Source: Elusimicrobiota bacterium (lineage in GTDB: Bacteria; Omnitrophota; Gorgyraeia; Zapsychrales; Fredricksoniimonadaceae). From it: a stretch of DNA of 6,256 nucleotides. The DNA lies in contig JAAYZZ010000044.1 of NCBI GenBank assembly GCA_012514595.1, positions 1-6,256 of the forward strand, read 5' to 3'. Under the pieces are notes generated by a model. The model saw only the letters and a program-made list of their open reading frames with translations, was not told the DNA's origin and ran no database searches. Both the position numbers and the translations under genes were made by a program. Shown in pieces: positions 1 to 5,722 of this stretch (positions are counted from its first letter, which is position 1; the number at the start of each line of letters is the position of its first letter).

Positions 1-687
1 CGGTTCCCCGGAAAGATCCTGGCAGACCTTTGCGGCAAGCCGCTTATCCAGCATGTCTGGGAGCGGGTGAGGACCTGTTCGCGCCTTTCCGATCTGTTGA
101 TCGCATGTGATGAGACACATGTCGCCGAGCGCTGCGGGGCTTTTGGCGCGAAGACCGTCATGACCCGCCCCGACCATCCGTCGGGATCGGACCGGATCGC
201 CGAGGCGGTCGAAAAGATCGCATGCGATATCGTGGTGAATGTCCAGGGGGATGAACCGCTCATAGAGCCCGCGCTTGTCGATGCCCTTGTCCGGGAGGCC
301 GAACAGAGCGGGGCCCCGATGGTCACGGCCATGGCCCGGATCAAAAAGATAGAGGACCTCAAGGATCCCAACGTGGTGAAAGTGGTCTGCAACACACAGG
401 GTGATGCCCTGTATTTCTCCCGTTCTCCGATCCCCTATCGTCGGGACGCCGGGGTCGCGGACCCTTCCGGTCGGTTCCGGCACCTGGGGATCTATGCCTA
501 TCAAAAGTCTTTCTTGCTCGAGTATTGCCGGTGGCCAAAGTCCTTTCTCGAGACGGAGGAGAAGCTGGAGCAGTTACGGGTCCTCGAGGCGGGGCATCGG
601 ATCCGCTGCGTGATCACCGGGACTGAAGCGATCGGGGTCGACACGCCCGAGGATCTCGATAGGGTCGCCCGGATCCTGAAAGGATGA
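1..687 (+). CDS. kdsB: 3-deoxy-manno-octulosonate cytidylyltransferase (CMP-Kdo synthetase), 5' partial
   Basis: Transfers CMP from CTP to Kdo, giving the CMP-Kdo used by Kdo transferases on lipid A; a cytoplasmic enzyme. Frame 1 is open from the first base and begins RFPGK, matching the R-[LF]-PGKPL motif that lies about 15 residues into the family, so roughly 14 codons and the true start are upstream. An in-frame GTG at 67 is not the start because conserved sequence precedes it. Visible family motifs are CGKPLIQHV, DHPSGSDRIAE, VNVQGDEP (Asp at 250-252, expected metal ligand), LYFSRSPIPY, RHLGIYAY, EKLEQLRVLE and GVDTPEDL (Asp at 640-642, second expected metal ligand). The 228 visible residues plus the missing N-terminus match the usual length near 245. 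The TGA stop overlaps the first possible kdsA ATG. Identification is by motif recall and is secure. Confidence 0.96.
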   Translation, partial: RFPGKILADLCGKPLIQHVWERVRTCSRLSDLLIACDETHVAERCGAFGAKTVMTRPDHPSGSDRIAEAVEKIACDIVVNVQGDEPLIEPALVDALVREAEQSGAPMVTAMARIKKIEDLKDPNVVKVVCNTQGDALYFSRSPIPYRRDAGVADPSGRFRHLGIYAYQKSFLLEYCRWPKSFLETEEKLEQLRVLEAGHRIRCVITGTEAIGVDTPEDLDRVARILKG

Positions 688-692
688 CCATG
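678..692 (+). promoter_or_regulatory. Ribosome binding site and alternative starts of kdsA
   Basis: Two ATGs lie in frame at 684 and 690. The first overlaps the kdsB stop as ATGA, but the purine run GAAAGG (678-683) abuts it with no spacer. The same run sits 6 bases before the ATG at 690, a normal Shine-Dalgarno distance. By spacing, 690 (protein starting MRKKVV) is the better start; 684 would fit pure stop-start coupling. The two proteins differ by only two residues. Confidence 0.5.
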
Positions 693-1523
693 AGAAAGAA
701 GGTTGTAAAAACCGGGGATGTCTCTTTTGGCGGCGGCGCGCCTTTTGTTCTTATCGCGGGCCCCTGCGTTATTGAGGACAGAAGAAAGACCCTCAAGATC
801 GCCATGGACCTTGTCAAGATCACAAAAAGACTCAAGGTGCCCTTTGTTTTTAAGGCGAGCTATGACAAGGCAAACAGGACATCTATCGCTTCTTTTCGAG
901 GCCCTGGTATCGACGAGGGTCTTGACATTCTTCTGGAGGTGAAGGAGCGCTTGGGGGTCCCTGTGTTGAGCGATGTGCATGAGGCGTGCGATGTGGATTG
1001 GGCGGCCGAGGTCCTGGACATCATCCAGATCCCGGCCTTCCTGTGCCGCCAGACGGACCTGGTCGTTCAGGCCGGTTACACGGGAAAAGTCGTCAATGTG
1101 AAAAAGGGGCAGTTCCTGGCCCCCTGGGACATGCGGTCGATCATCGGCAAGATCGAGAGCACCAAGAACCAGAAGATCCTTCTGACGGAGCGGGGGGTCT
1201 CTTTCGGTTATAACAATCTGGTGACGGATTTTACCGCCATGGACATCATGGCGCAGACCGGATATCCGGTCGTTTATGACGTGACCCATAGTGTCCAGCA
1301 GCCCGGAGGACTGGGGCACGCAACGGGCGGCCGCAGCGAGTTCGTCCCGCTCCTGGCGCGTTGCGGGGTCGCCGCCGGCGTCGACGCTGTCTTCATGGAA
1401 ACGCATCCGGACCCGAAGAGATCCCTTTCGGACGGACCGAATATGCTCTCCTTGAACAAGCTCGAACCGCTCCTGGCGGAGATGATGAAGATCGACCGTA
1501 TCGTGAAAGGAAAGAGGGGATAA
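684..1523 (+). CDS. kdsA: 3-deoxy-8-phosphooctulonate synthase, metal-dependent class
   Basis: Condenses phosphoenolpyruvate with arabinose-5-phosphate to Kdo-8-phosphate, the committed step of Kdo synthesis, in the cytoplasm. It is a single TIM-barrel of 279 residues, the usual length. Motifs in order are IAGPCVIED (24-32), FKASYDKANRTS (the KANR signature separating Kdo8P from DAHP synthases), SDVHE, IPAFLCRQTDLV, VNVKKGQFLAPWD, LTERGVSFGYNNLV, THSVQQPGG and METHPDP. Cys28, His202, Glu239 and Asp250 have the same mutual spacing as the metal ligands Cys11, His185, Glu222 and Asp233 I recall for the Aquifex aeolicus enzyme; the metal-free E. coli type has Asn in place of the Cys. The ATG at 684 overlaps kdsB; the in-frame ATG at 690 may be the real start. 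pyrG (CTP synthase), often found between kdsB and kdsA elsewhere, is absent here. Confidence 0.97.
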   Translation: MTMRKKVVKTGDVSFGGGAPFVLIAGPCVIEDRRKTLKIAMDLVKITKRLKVPFVFKASYDKANRTSIASFRGPGIDEGLDILLEVKERLGVPVLSDVHEACDVDWAAEVLDIIQIPAFLCRQTDLVVQAGYTGKVVNVKKGQFLAPWDMRSIIGKIESTKNQKILLTERGVSFGYNNLVTDFTAMDIMAQTGYPVVYDVTHSVQQPGGLGHATGGRSEFVPLLARCGVAAGVDAVFMETHPDPKRSLSDGPNMLSLNKLEPLLAEMMKIDRIVKGKRG

Positions 1524-1527
1524 GCCC

Positions 1528-2490
1528 ATGGTGCTCAAACGTGCCCAGGATGTCCTTTTGATCGAAGCCGGGGCTCTCAAGGCCCTGGTCCGCAATCTGG
1601 ATGACCAGTTCTCCAGGGCGGTCGATGTCATAGCCAAATGCCCCGGTCGTGTGGTGGTCGCGGGCATGGGCAAGACAGGTATCATCGCCCGGAAGATCTC
1701 CGCGACGCTTTCCTCGACCGGAACACCGAGCATCTACATGCACAGTGCCGAGGCGGTCCACGGGGACCTCGGACAGGTGACCCGTCAGGACATTGTGATC
1801 CTGATCTCCTCGAGTGGAGAGACCGAGGAGACGATCCGGCTTCTTCCAACGCTCAAAAAGATCGGATGCCGGACCATTGCCATGACGGGCCGAAAGGACT
1901 CGACCCTGGGCAGGTATTGCGATCTCACGATCAATTGCAGCGTCAAGAAAGAGGGGTGCCCTCTCGGCCTCGCGCCCATGGCCTCGACAACCGCGACGCT
2001 CGCGATGGGGGATGCCCTGGCCGCGTGTCTCATTGACCGCAAGGATTTCAAGGCCGCAGATTTTGCGCTCTATCATCCCGGCGGAAGTCTGGGGCGCCGG
2101 CTTCTTTTGACCGTTGAGGATGTGATGCGCAAAGGCGCTCATTATGCCCGCGTCCCGGCCACGATGAAGGTCAAGGACGTGCTCTTTGCGATCACGCGGG
2201 CCCGGTGCGGTTCGGCTTGCGTCGTCGATAAAAAGAAAAAGTTCTGCGGGATCTTTACGGACGGGGACCTCCGGCGCCATCTTGAGGAGGATGCGAATGT
2301 CCTGTCCCGTCCGGTCTCGGATGTGATGACCCGAAAACCCCTCACGATCCGGAAGGACCGTTTGGCCACGGAGGCGTTCGATCTTTTGCTTTCAAAGAAA
2401 GTGGACGAGCTTCCGGTCGTTGACGCCAAGGGAGGGCTCGTAGGTCTTTTGGATGTCCAGGATCTCCTGAAAGCGGGGTTGGCCCGATGA
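1528..2490 (+). CDS. kdsD: Arabinose-5-phosphate isomerase (KdsD/KpsF family)
   Basis: Interconverts D-ribulose-5-phosphate and D-arabinose-5-phosphate, supplying KdsA in the cytoplasm. The 320 residues show the full family layout: an N-terminal SIS sugar-isomerase domain (about 30-185) and two CBS domains (about 195-255 and 262-320). The SIS part has GMGKTG (46-51), HSAEAVHGDLG, SSSGETEE, CPLGLAPMASTT and HPGGSLGR. Lys49, Glu101, Glu142 and His183 align with Lys59, Glu111, Glu152 and His193 that I recall as active-site residues of E. coli KdsD, with a constant offset of 10. The CBS domains contain GIFTDGDLRRHLEE and DVMTRKPLTI, both typical. The start is supported by an AGAGGGGA run at 1513-1520, 7 bases upstream, and the gap after kdsA is 4 bases. 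A gutQ- or kpsF-type paralogue has the same architecture, but the kds neighbours favour kdsD. Confidence 0.95.
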   Translation: MVLKRAQDVLLIEAGALKALVRNLDDQFSRAVDVIAKCPGRVVVAGMGKTGIIARKISATLSSTGTPSIYMHSAEAVHGDLGQVTRQDIVILISSSGETEETIRLLPTLKKIGCRTIAMTGRKDSTLGRYCDLTINCSVKKEGCPLGLAPMASTTATLAMGDALAACLIDRKDFKAADFALYHPGGSLGRRLLLTVEDVMRKGAHYARVPATMKVKDVLFAITRARCGSACVVDKKKKFCGIFTDGDLRRHLEEDANVLSRPVSDVMTRKPLTIRKDRLATEAFDLLLSKKVDELPVVDAKGGLVGLLDVQDLLKAGLAR

Positions 2491-2984
2491 GAAGCATCCT
2501 TAAAAAGATCAAGCTGATCGCCATGGACGTCGACGGTGTCATGACCGACGGACGGATCGTTTTTGATGATCTGGGGCGGGAGCTGAAGTTCTTCGACGTG
2601 AAGGATGGTCTGGCCATCAGCCTGGCCCGGAGGGGAGGGCTGAAGACCGCAGTGATCTCGGCCCGGGGATGCCGGGCGGTCAGGGCCCGCATGAAGGACC
2701 TCAAGATCGACAAGGTCTATCTCGACGCCTATCCCAAGATCAAGGCCTTTGAAAAAATGTTGAGCGCCTTGGGAGTGACCGGCCAGGAGGTCTGTTTTAT
2801 CGGGGACGATCTCCCTGACCTGGAGATCCTGGGCCGGGTCGGGATGGCCGCCTGTCCCGCAGATGCGGCCTCCGAGGTGAGGGCTGTTGCGGACCTTGTC
2901 GCCAAGTCGAAGGGAGGCCGCGGAGCGGTTCGAGAGATCATCGAGAAAATCCTGAAGGCTCAGGGGGCCTGGCCAGTCAAATGA
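2487..2984 (+). CDS. kdsC: 3-deoxy-manno-octulosonate-8-phosphatase (KdsC, HAD superfamily)
   Basis: Removes phosphate from Kdo-8-phosphate to give free Kdo for KdsB. The 165-residue protein is a small C0-type HAD phosphatase without a cap domain; the family works as a tetramer. HAD motif I is AMDVDGVMTDG with nucleophile Asp14 and acid/base Asp16; motif II is VISARG with Ser58; the motif III lysine is probably Lys84 in YPKIKAF; motif IV is IGDDLPDLEIL with Asp107 and Asp108. The C-terminal GGRGAVREIIEKIL segment is typical of KdsC. It starts with an ATGA overlap on the kdsD stop, and only a weak G-rich run precedes it, so translation is probably coupled to kdsD. It is shorter than E. coli KdsC (about 188) but has no missing key residue. 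Identification is secure from motifs plus neighbours. Confidence 0.94.
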   Translation: MRSILKKIKLIAMDVDGVMTDGRIVFDDLGRELKFFDVKDGLAISLARRGGLKTAVISARGCRAVRARMKDLKIDKVYLDAYPKIKAFEKMLSALGVTGQEVCFIGDDLPDLEILGRVGMAACPADAASEVRAVADLVAKSKGGRGAVREIIEKILKAQGAWPVK

Positions 2985-4072
2985 AGATCCTTTTTATTAT
3001 CGGTTCTTTGGTCTTTACCGGCGCCGTTCTCGCCCTGCCCTCTTTTTCTGCGGATCCGGTCGCCGGATTCATCTGCAATGCGCAGACCAGGGAATGTTTC
3101 CTGGACGTCATCAAAAGCGAGGATGGCGGGGACATTCTTTATCCCGGCTGTTCCACGCGTCCTTTCGATGACATGACCGGCTTGAGAGAAGAAGGCTTTG
3201 TCTTTATCGAGGGGAATGACCTGAGAAAAAGACAGACACAGGACCCCGGATACTCCTTTTGCGGCGATGGGGCTCTGGTAGCCGCTGAACCAGAGGATGC
3301 CTCTCCGGCCCTGGCCCAACAGATCGAGGGGTTCAATCTGGTCGGTTACGGTGAGGGCGGGGAGAAGGCCTGGGATGTCAAGGGGGACCGTGCAGACATC
3401 GTCGGTGATCAGGTGGCCCTGACGAATGTCGATGCCAATTCTTATGGCGAACAGGACATGAATCTCAAGGCGCGAAAGGGAACGATCGACAAAATAACCG
3501 GAAATGTGGACCTGGAGCAGGATGTGGTCATCACGGCCCAGACGGGGGCCCAGATGAAGACCGATACTCTCCAGTGGCGACGGGATGCCGATCTTGTGGA
3601 GACTGAGGATCTGGTCACGATCGAGGACAAGGACATGATCATCGTCGGAAAGGGATTCGAGGCCCATCCGAGCCTTAAGGAGGCCCGGCTCAAGGCGGCC
3701 GTCACGGCAGACATCGAGACCGTCCCTCCGGAAGGAAAAGGGAAGAACCGCATCCAGATCACCTGCGATGGCCCTATGGAGCTCGACCAGGTCCGCCAGG
3801 TCGCGGTCTTTCGGGATAATGTCGTCGCGATCGAACTGGATTCCGGCCGAAAACTTGTCTCTGATGTCATGGACGTCCGTTTTGATCCGCGGACACGGAA
3901 GATCCAGGAGATCGTCTGCACCGGGAATGTGGAGCTTCATCAGGACGGGAACGTGACCCATTCCGAGGCCCTGGTCTATCGCGCGGAGGACCAGAGGGTG
4001 ACCCTGACAGGGCGCCCCAAGCTCATCATCGACTCCGGCGACGTGAATACGCAGTCATTCTTGAGCAACTAG
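2981..4072 (+). CDS. Probable LptC-LptA fusion, LPS periplasmic bridge protein with Cys-rich N-terminal segment
   Basis: Expected role: carries LPS from the inner-membrane LptB2FG exporter across the periplasm. Residues 3-18 are hydrophobic after Lys2, so the protein is exported; VLA at 16-18 could be a signal peptidase site, or the segment may stay as an LptC-type membrane anchor. Residues 25-110 hold Cys32, Cys39, Cys57 and Cys94 and match nothing I recognise. Residues 115-248 look like LptC: IEGFNLVGYGEGG, WDVKGDRADI, LKARKGTID, TDTLQW and VGKGFEAHP. Residues 258-352 look like an OstA/LptA beta-jellyroll repeat: CDGPMELD, AVFRDNV, CTGNVELHQDG, SEALVYRAEDQRVTLTG. E. coli encodes lptC and lptA separately in this same slot between kdsC and lptB, which supports the reading. 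The start overlaps the kdsC stop as ATGA; the stop overlaps the lptB Shine-Dalgarno. The export and Lpt role is likely; the exact domain borders are inferred. Confidence 0.82.
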   Translation: MKILFIIGSLVFTGAVLALPSFSADPVAGFICNAQTRECFLDVIKSEDGGDILYPGCSTRPFDDMTGLREEGFVFIEGNDLRKRQTQDPGYSFCGDGALVAAEPEDASPALAQQIEGFNLVGYGEGGEKAWDVKGDRADIVGDQVALTNVDANSYGEQDMNLKARKGTIDKITGNVDLEQDVVITAQTGAQMKTDTLQWRRDADLVETEDLVTIEDKDMIIVGKGFEAHPSLKEARLKAAVTADIETVPPEGKGKNRIQITCDGPMELDQVRQVAVFRDNVVAIELDSGRKLVSDVMDVRFDPRTRKIQEIVCTGNVELHQDGNVTHSEALVYRAEDQRVTLTGRPKLIIDSGDVNTQSFLSN

Positions 4073-4077
4073 GAGAG
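4071..4077 (+). promoter_or_regulatory. lptB Shine-Dalgarno overlapping the upstream stop codon
   Basis: AGGAGAG lies 3 bases before the ATG at 4081 and shares two bases with the TAG stop (4070-4072) of the LptC-LptA gene. Ribosomes terminating there are placed directly over the lptB start, consistent with coupled production of the bridge protein and its ATPase. Confidence 0.6.
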
Positions 4078-4080
4078 ATC

Positions 4081-4803
4081 ATGGACCTTTTGGAAGTCAG
4101 GGACCTTGTGAAGATCTACGGCGGGCGTTCGGTCGTCAACGGCCTGAGCCTTTCCGTCGGGAGATCCGAGATCGTGGGGCTTCTGGGCCCGAACGGGGCG
4201 GGAAAGACCACCAGTTTTTACATGGCGGTCGGGATCATTACGCCTGACCGGGGGCAGATCCTCTTTGACCAGGAGGACATCACCAAGAAGCCTATCCATG
4301 ACCGGTGCCGTCTCGGGATGGGATATCTGGCGCAGGAACCTTCGATCTTCCGGAAGCTCACGGTCGAAGAGAATATCATGGCGGTCCTTGAGACCCTGGA
4401 GATCGGTCCGCAGGAGCGCAGGCGCCGGCTCGAATCGCTCCTGGAGGAACTGAACATCTCGCATCTGGCCCGCAGCAAGGCCTACACGCTCTCCGGCGGC
4501 GAACGGCGGCGTCTGGAGATCACCCGGGCCCTGGTCACCAACCCTTCGTTCCTCCTTTTGGACGAGCCGTTCTCCGGGATCGATCCCATCGTCGTGGCCG
4601 AGGCACAAGAGATCATAAAAGATTTGAAAAAGCGCGGTTTGGGTATATTATTGACTGACCATAATGTCCGCGAAACGCTGTCCATCGTCGACAGGGCGTA
4701 TCTGGTGGCCGACGGCCGCATCCTGATCTCAGGGACGGCCCAGGACCTGATCAACGACCCCAAGGCCCGGAAGATCTATCTGGGCGAGAAGTTCACCATG
4801 TAG
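4081..4803 (+). CDS. lptB: LPS export system ATP-binding protein LptB
   Basis: Cytoplasmic ABC ATPase that powers LPS extraction from the inner membrane in the LptB2FG complex. The 240 residues match the E. coli length (241). It has Walker A GPNGAGKT (36-43, Lys42), the Q-loop at Gln85 in YLAQEPSIFR, signature LSGGERRRLE (137-146), Walker B LLLDEP with catalytic Glu162, and the H-loop His194 in TDHNVRETL. Phe90 and Arg91, which in E. coli LptB contact the coupling helices of LptF/LptG, are conserved at the same numbers. The C-terminus YLGEKFTM resembles the family's YLGEDFRL ending. The QEPSIF and TDHNVRETL stretches distinguish LptB from the related LivF/LivG ATPases. lptF and lptG are not in the window, so the membrane partners are encoded elsewhere. 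An AT-rich patch at about 4616-4665 uses codons such as ATA and TTA, unlike the rest of the gene. Confidence 0.97.
   Translation: MDLLEVRDLVKIYGGRSVVNGLSLSVGRSEIVGLLGPNGAGKTTSFYMAVGIITPDRGQILFDQEDITKKPIHDRCRLGMGYLAQEPSIFRKLTVEENIMAVLETLEIGPQERRRRLESLLEELNISHLARSKAYTLSGGERRRLEITRALVTNPSFLLLDEPFSGIDPIVVAEAQEIIKDLKKRGLGILLTDHNVRETLSIVDRAYLVADGRILISGTAQDLINDPKARKIYLGEKFTM
4624..4651 (+). promoter_or_regulatory. Candidate sigma70-type promoter inside lptB, directed at tig-clpP
   Basis: TTGAAA (4624-4629) and TATTAT (4646-4651) are separated by 16 bases; each hexamer matches the sigma70 consensus at five of six positions. They lie in an AT-rich patch of an otherwise GC-rich gene, where the codons change to ATA, TTA and TTG. 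Transcription would begin near 4658, about 165 bases before the tig ATG. The protein sequence here (GILLTDHN, around the H-loop) is constrained but its synonymous positions are not, so the AT choice may be selected. No expression evidence is available from sequence alone. Confidence 0.35.
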
Positions 4804-4807
4804 TGAA

Positions 4808-4813
4808 AAGGAG
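4808..4813 (+). promoter_or_regulatory. tig Shine-Dalgarno
   Basis: AAGGAG is followed by a 9-base spacer (seven T then CG) and the ATG at 4823. It is a strong, well-spaced site, unlike the coupled starts of kdsC and the LptC-LptA gene, so tig can be initiated independently. The 19-base lptB-tig gap is the longest in the window. Confidence 0.7.
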
Positions 4814-4822
4814 TTTTTTTCG

Positions 4823-5722
4823 ATGAAAGTCTCTGTCAAAAAGGTCGACGCTCTGCGTCGAGAAATGAAGTTCGAGGTCCCCAAGGACCGCGTCACCAAG
4901 AAAATGGATGAGGTCTTGAGCGCCATCGTCAAAGAGGCCAAGATCCCCGGGTTCCGCAAGGGCAAGGCCCCCCGCAACGTCGTGGCCTCCGCCCACGGGA
5001 ACGTGGCCAGGGAGGAAATGCTCAAGAACCTGATCCCTGAAGTCTATCAGGAGGGGATCAAGAACGAGGCCCTGGACCCGATCGACTTTCCTCTCATCGA
5101 CCAGGTGGAGCTCAAGGAGGGAGGGCTCGTGTTCCGCGCGATCTTCGATGTCCGGCCCGAGGTCGAGGTCTCCGATTACAAGGGGATCACGGTCACCAAA
5201 AAGAGCGCCGAGGTGACCGACGAGGAATTGAACCGGACCCTGGACCTTTTCAAGAAGGGACGGGGGATGGAGGAGAATGCGACCCTTGATGACGAGTTCG
5301 CCAAGGGCATGGGATTTCCCACGCTTGAGGACCTGAAGAAGGCCATTTTGAGGAACATGGAGATGGACAAGGAACGGCAGAACCGGCTGGACGTCGAGAA
5401 CCAGCTGGTCGAGGTCCTTCTCAAGAAGGCCAAGCTGCAGGTGCCGCAGTCCCTGGTCGCCCGCCAGATCGAGGGACGTCTGGAGGATTTCCGTCAGAAG
5501 ATGAAGCAGTACGGCGCGAAGGATGAGGATGTGGCCCAGCGCCTTGAGGAGAACAAGAAGCAGTTTGAGGAGGCGGCCGAGAAGGATGTGCGGTTGTTTT
5601 TGATCCTTCAGAAGATTGCCCAGGCGGAGAACATCACGGTCGAAAAGAACGAGAGTCTTCCGGTCAAGGTCATGGCGTTCCTTCTGAAGGAAGCCAAGTG
5701 GGAGGAGGCAAAGAATGGTTAA
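4823..5722 (+). CDS. tig: Trigger factor, short form lacking the PPIase domain
   Basis: Ribosome-bound chaperone that meets nascent chains at the exit tunnel. Only 299 residues against about 430-450 in the usual family. Residues 1-115 are the ribosome-binding domain with the loop signature GFRKGKAP (43-50) and the downstream LIPEVYQEGIKNEAL. After the linker at about 113-145 (EVEVSDYKGITV, VTDEELNRTLDLFKK), where a FKBP-type peptidyl-prolyl isomerase domain of about 95 residues normally follows, the sequence passes directly at about 146-153 into the C-terminal chaperone domain (DDEFAKGMGFPTLEDLKKAI). That domain continues through VPQSLVARQIEGRLEDF and KDVRLFLILQKIAQAENI, but the later arm is also shortened: about 30 residues (ESLPVKVMAFLLKEAKWEE) replace about 65. 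The frame is intact throughout, so this looks like a genuine compact variant, not a pseudogene. Confidence 0.93.
   Translation: MKVSVKKVDALRREMKFEVPKDRVTKKMDEVLSAIVKEAKIPGFRKGKAPRNVVASAHGNVAREEMLKNLIPEVYQEGIKNEALDPIDFPLIDQVELKEGGLVFRAIFDVRPEVEVSDYKGITVTKKSAEVTDEELNRTLDLFKKGRGMEENATLDDEFAKGMGFPTLEDLKKAILRNMEMDKERQNRLDVENQLVEVLLKKAKLQVPQSLVARQIEGRLEDFRQKMKQYGAKDEDVAQRLEENKKQFEEAAEKDVRLFLILQKIAQAENITVEKNESLPVKVMAFLLKEAKWEEAKNG
5703..5708 (+). promoter_or_regulatory. clpP Shine-Dalgarno within the end of tig
   Basis: A perfect AGGAGG lies 6 bases before the clpP ATG at 5715, within the codons for the tig C-terminal residues WEEA. It supports ATG 5715 as the clpP start even though this overlaps tig. 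Confidence 0.75.

Noticed and set aside
67..687. GTG at 67 as the kdsB start
   Set aside because: Conserved kdsB residues (RFPGK, CGKPLIQHV) are encoded in the same frame upstream to base 1, so the gene simply begins before the window.
501..1733. Long open frame of 410 codons on the - strand across kdsB, kdsA and kdsD
   Set aside because: It lies opposite three well-identified genes, its translation shows no recognisable motif, and long antisense frames are expected in GC-rich coding DNA with strong codon bias.
2960..3961. Open frame of 333 codons on the - strand opposite the LptC-LptA gene
   Set aside because: The + strand frame has a signal peptide, Lpt-like motifs and ATGA coupling to kdsC; the antisense translation has no family resemblance.
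4624..4649. TTGAAA with TATATT (4644-4649) as the promoter pair
   Set aside because: The spacer would be only 14 bases; the overlapping TATTAT at 4646-4651 gives a normal 16-base spacer and is preferred.
4792..4820. Rho-independent terminator between lptB and tig (hairpin plus seven T)
   Set aside because: The only stem is 5 AT-leaning pairs, and the T run is separated from it by the Shine-Dalgarno, so it does not have terminator geometry.
4823..5722. tig as a pseudogene because it is 130 or more residues short
   Set aside because: The frame is intact, the ribosome-binding signature and C-terminal domain are conserved, and it has a strong ribosome binding site; the losses match a domain boundary.
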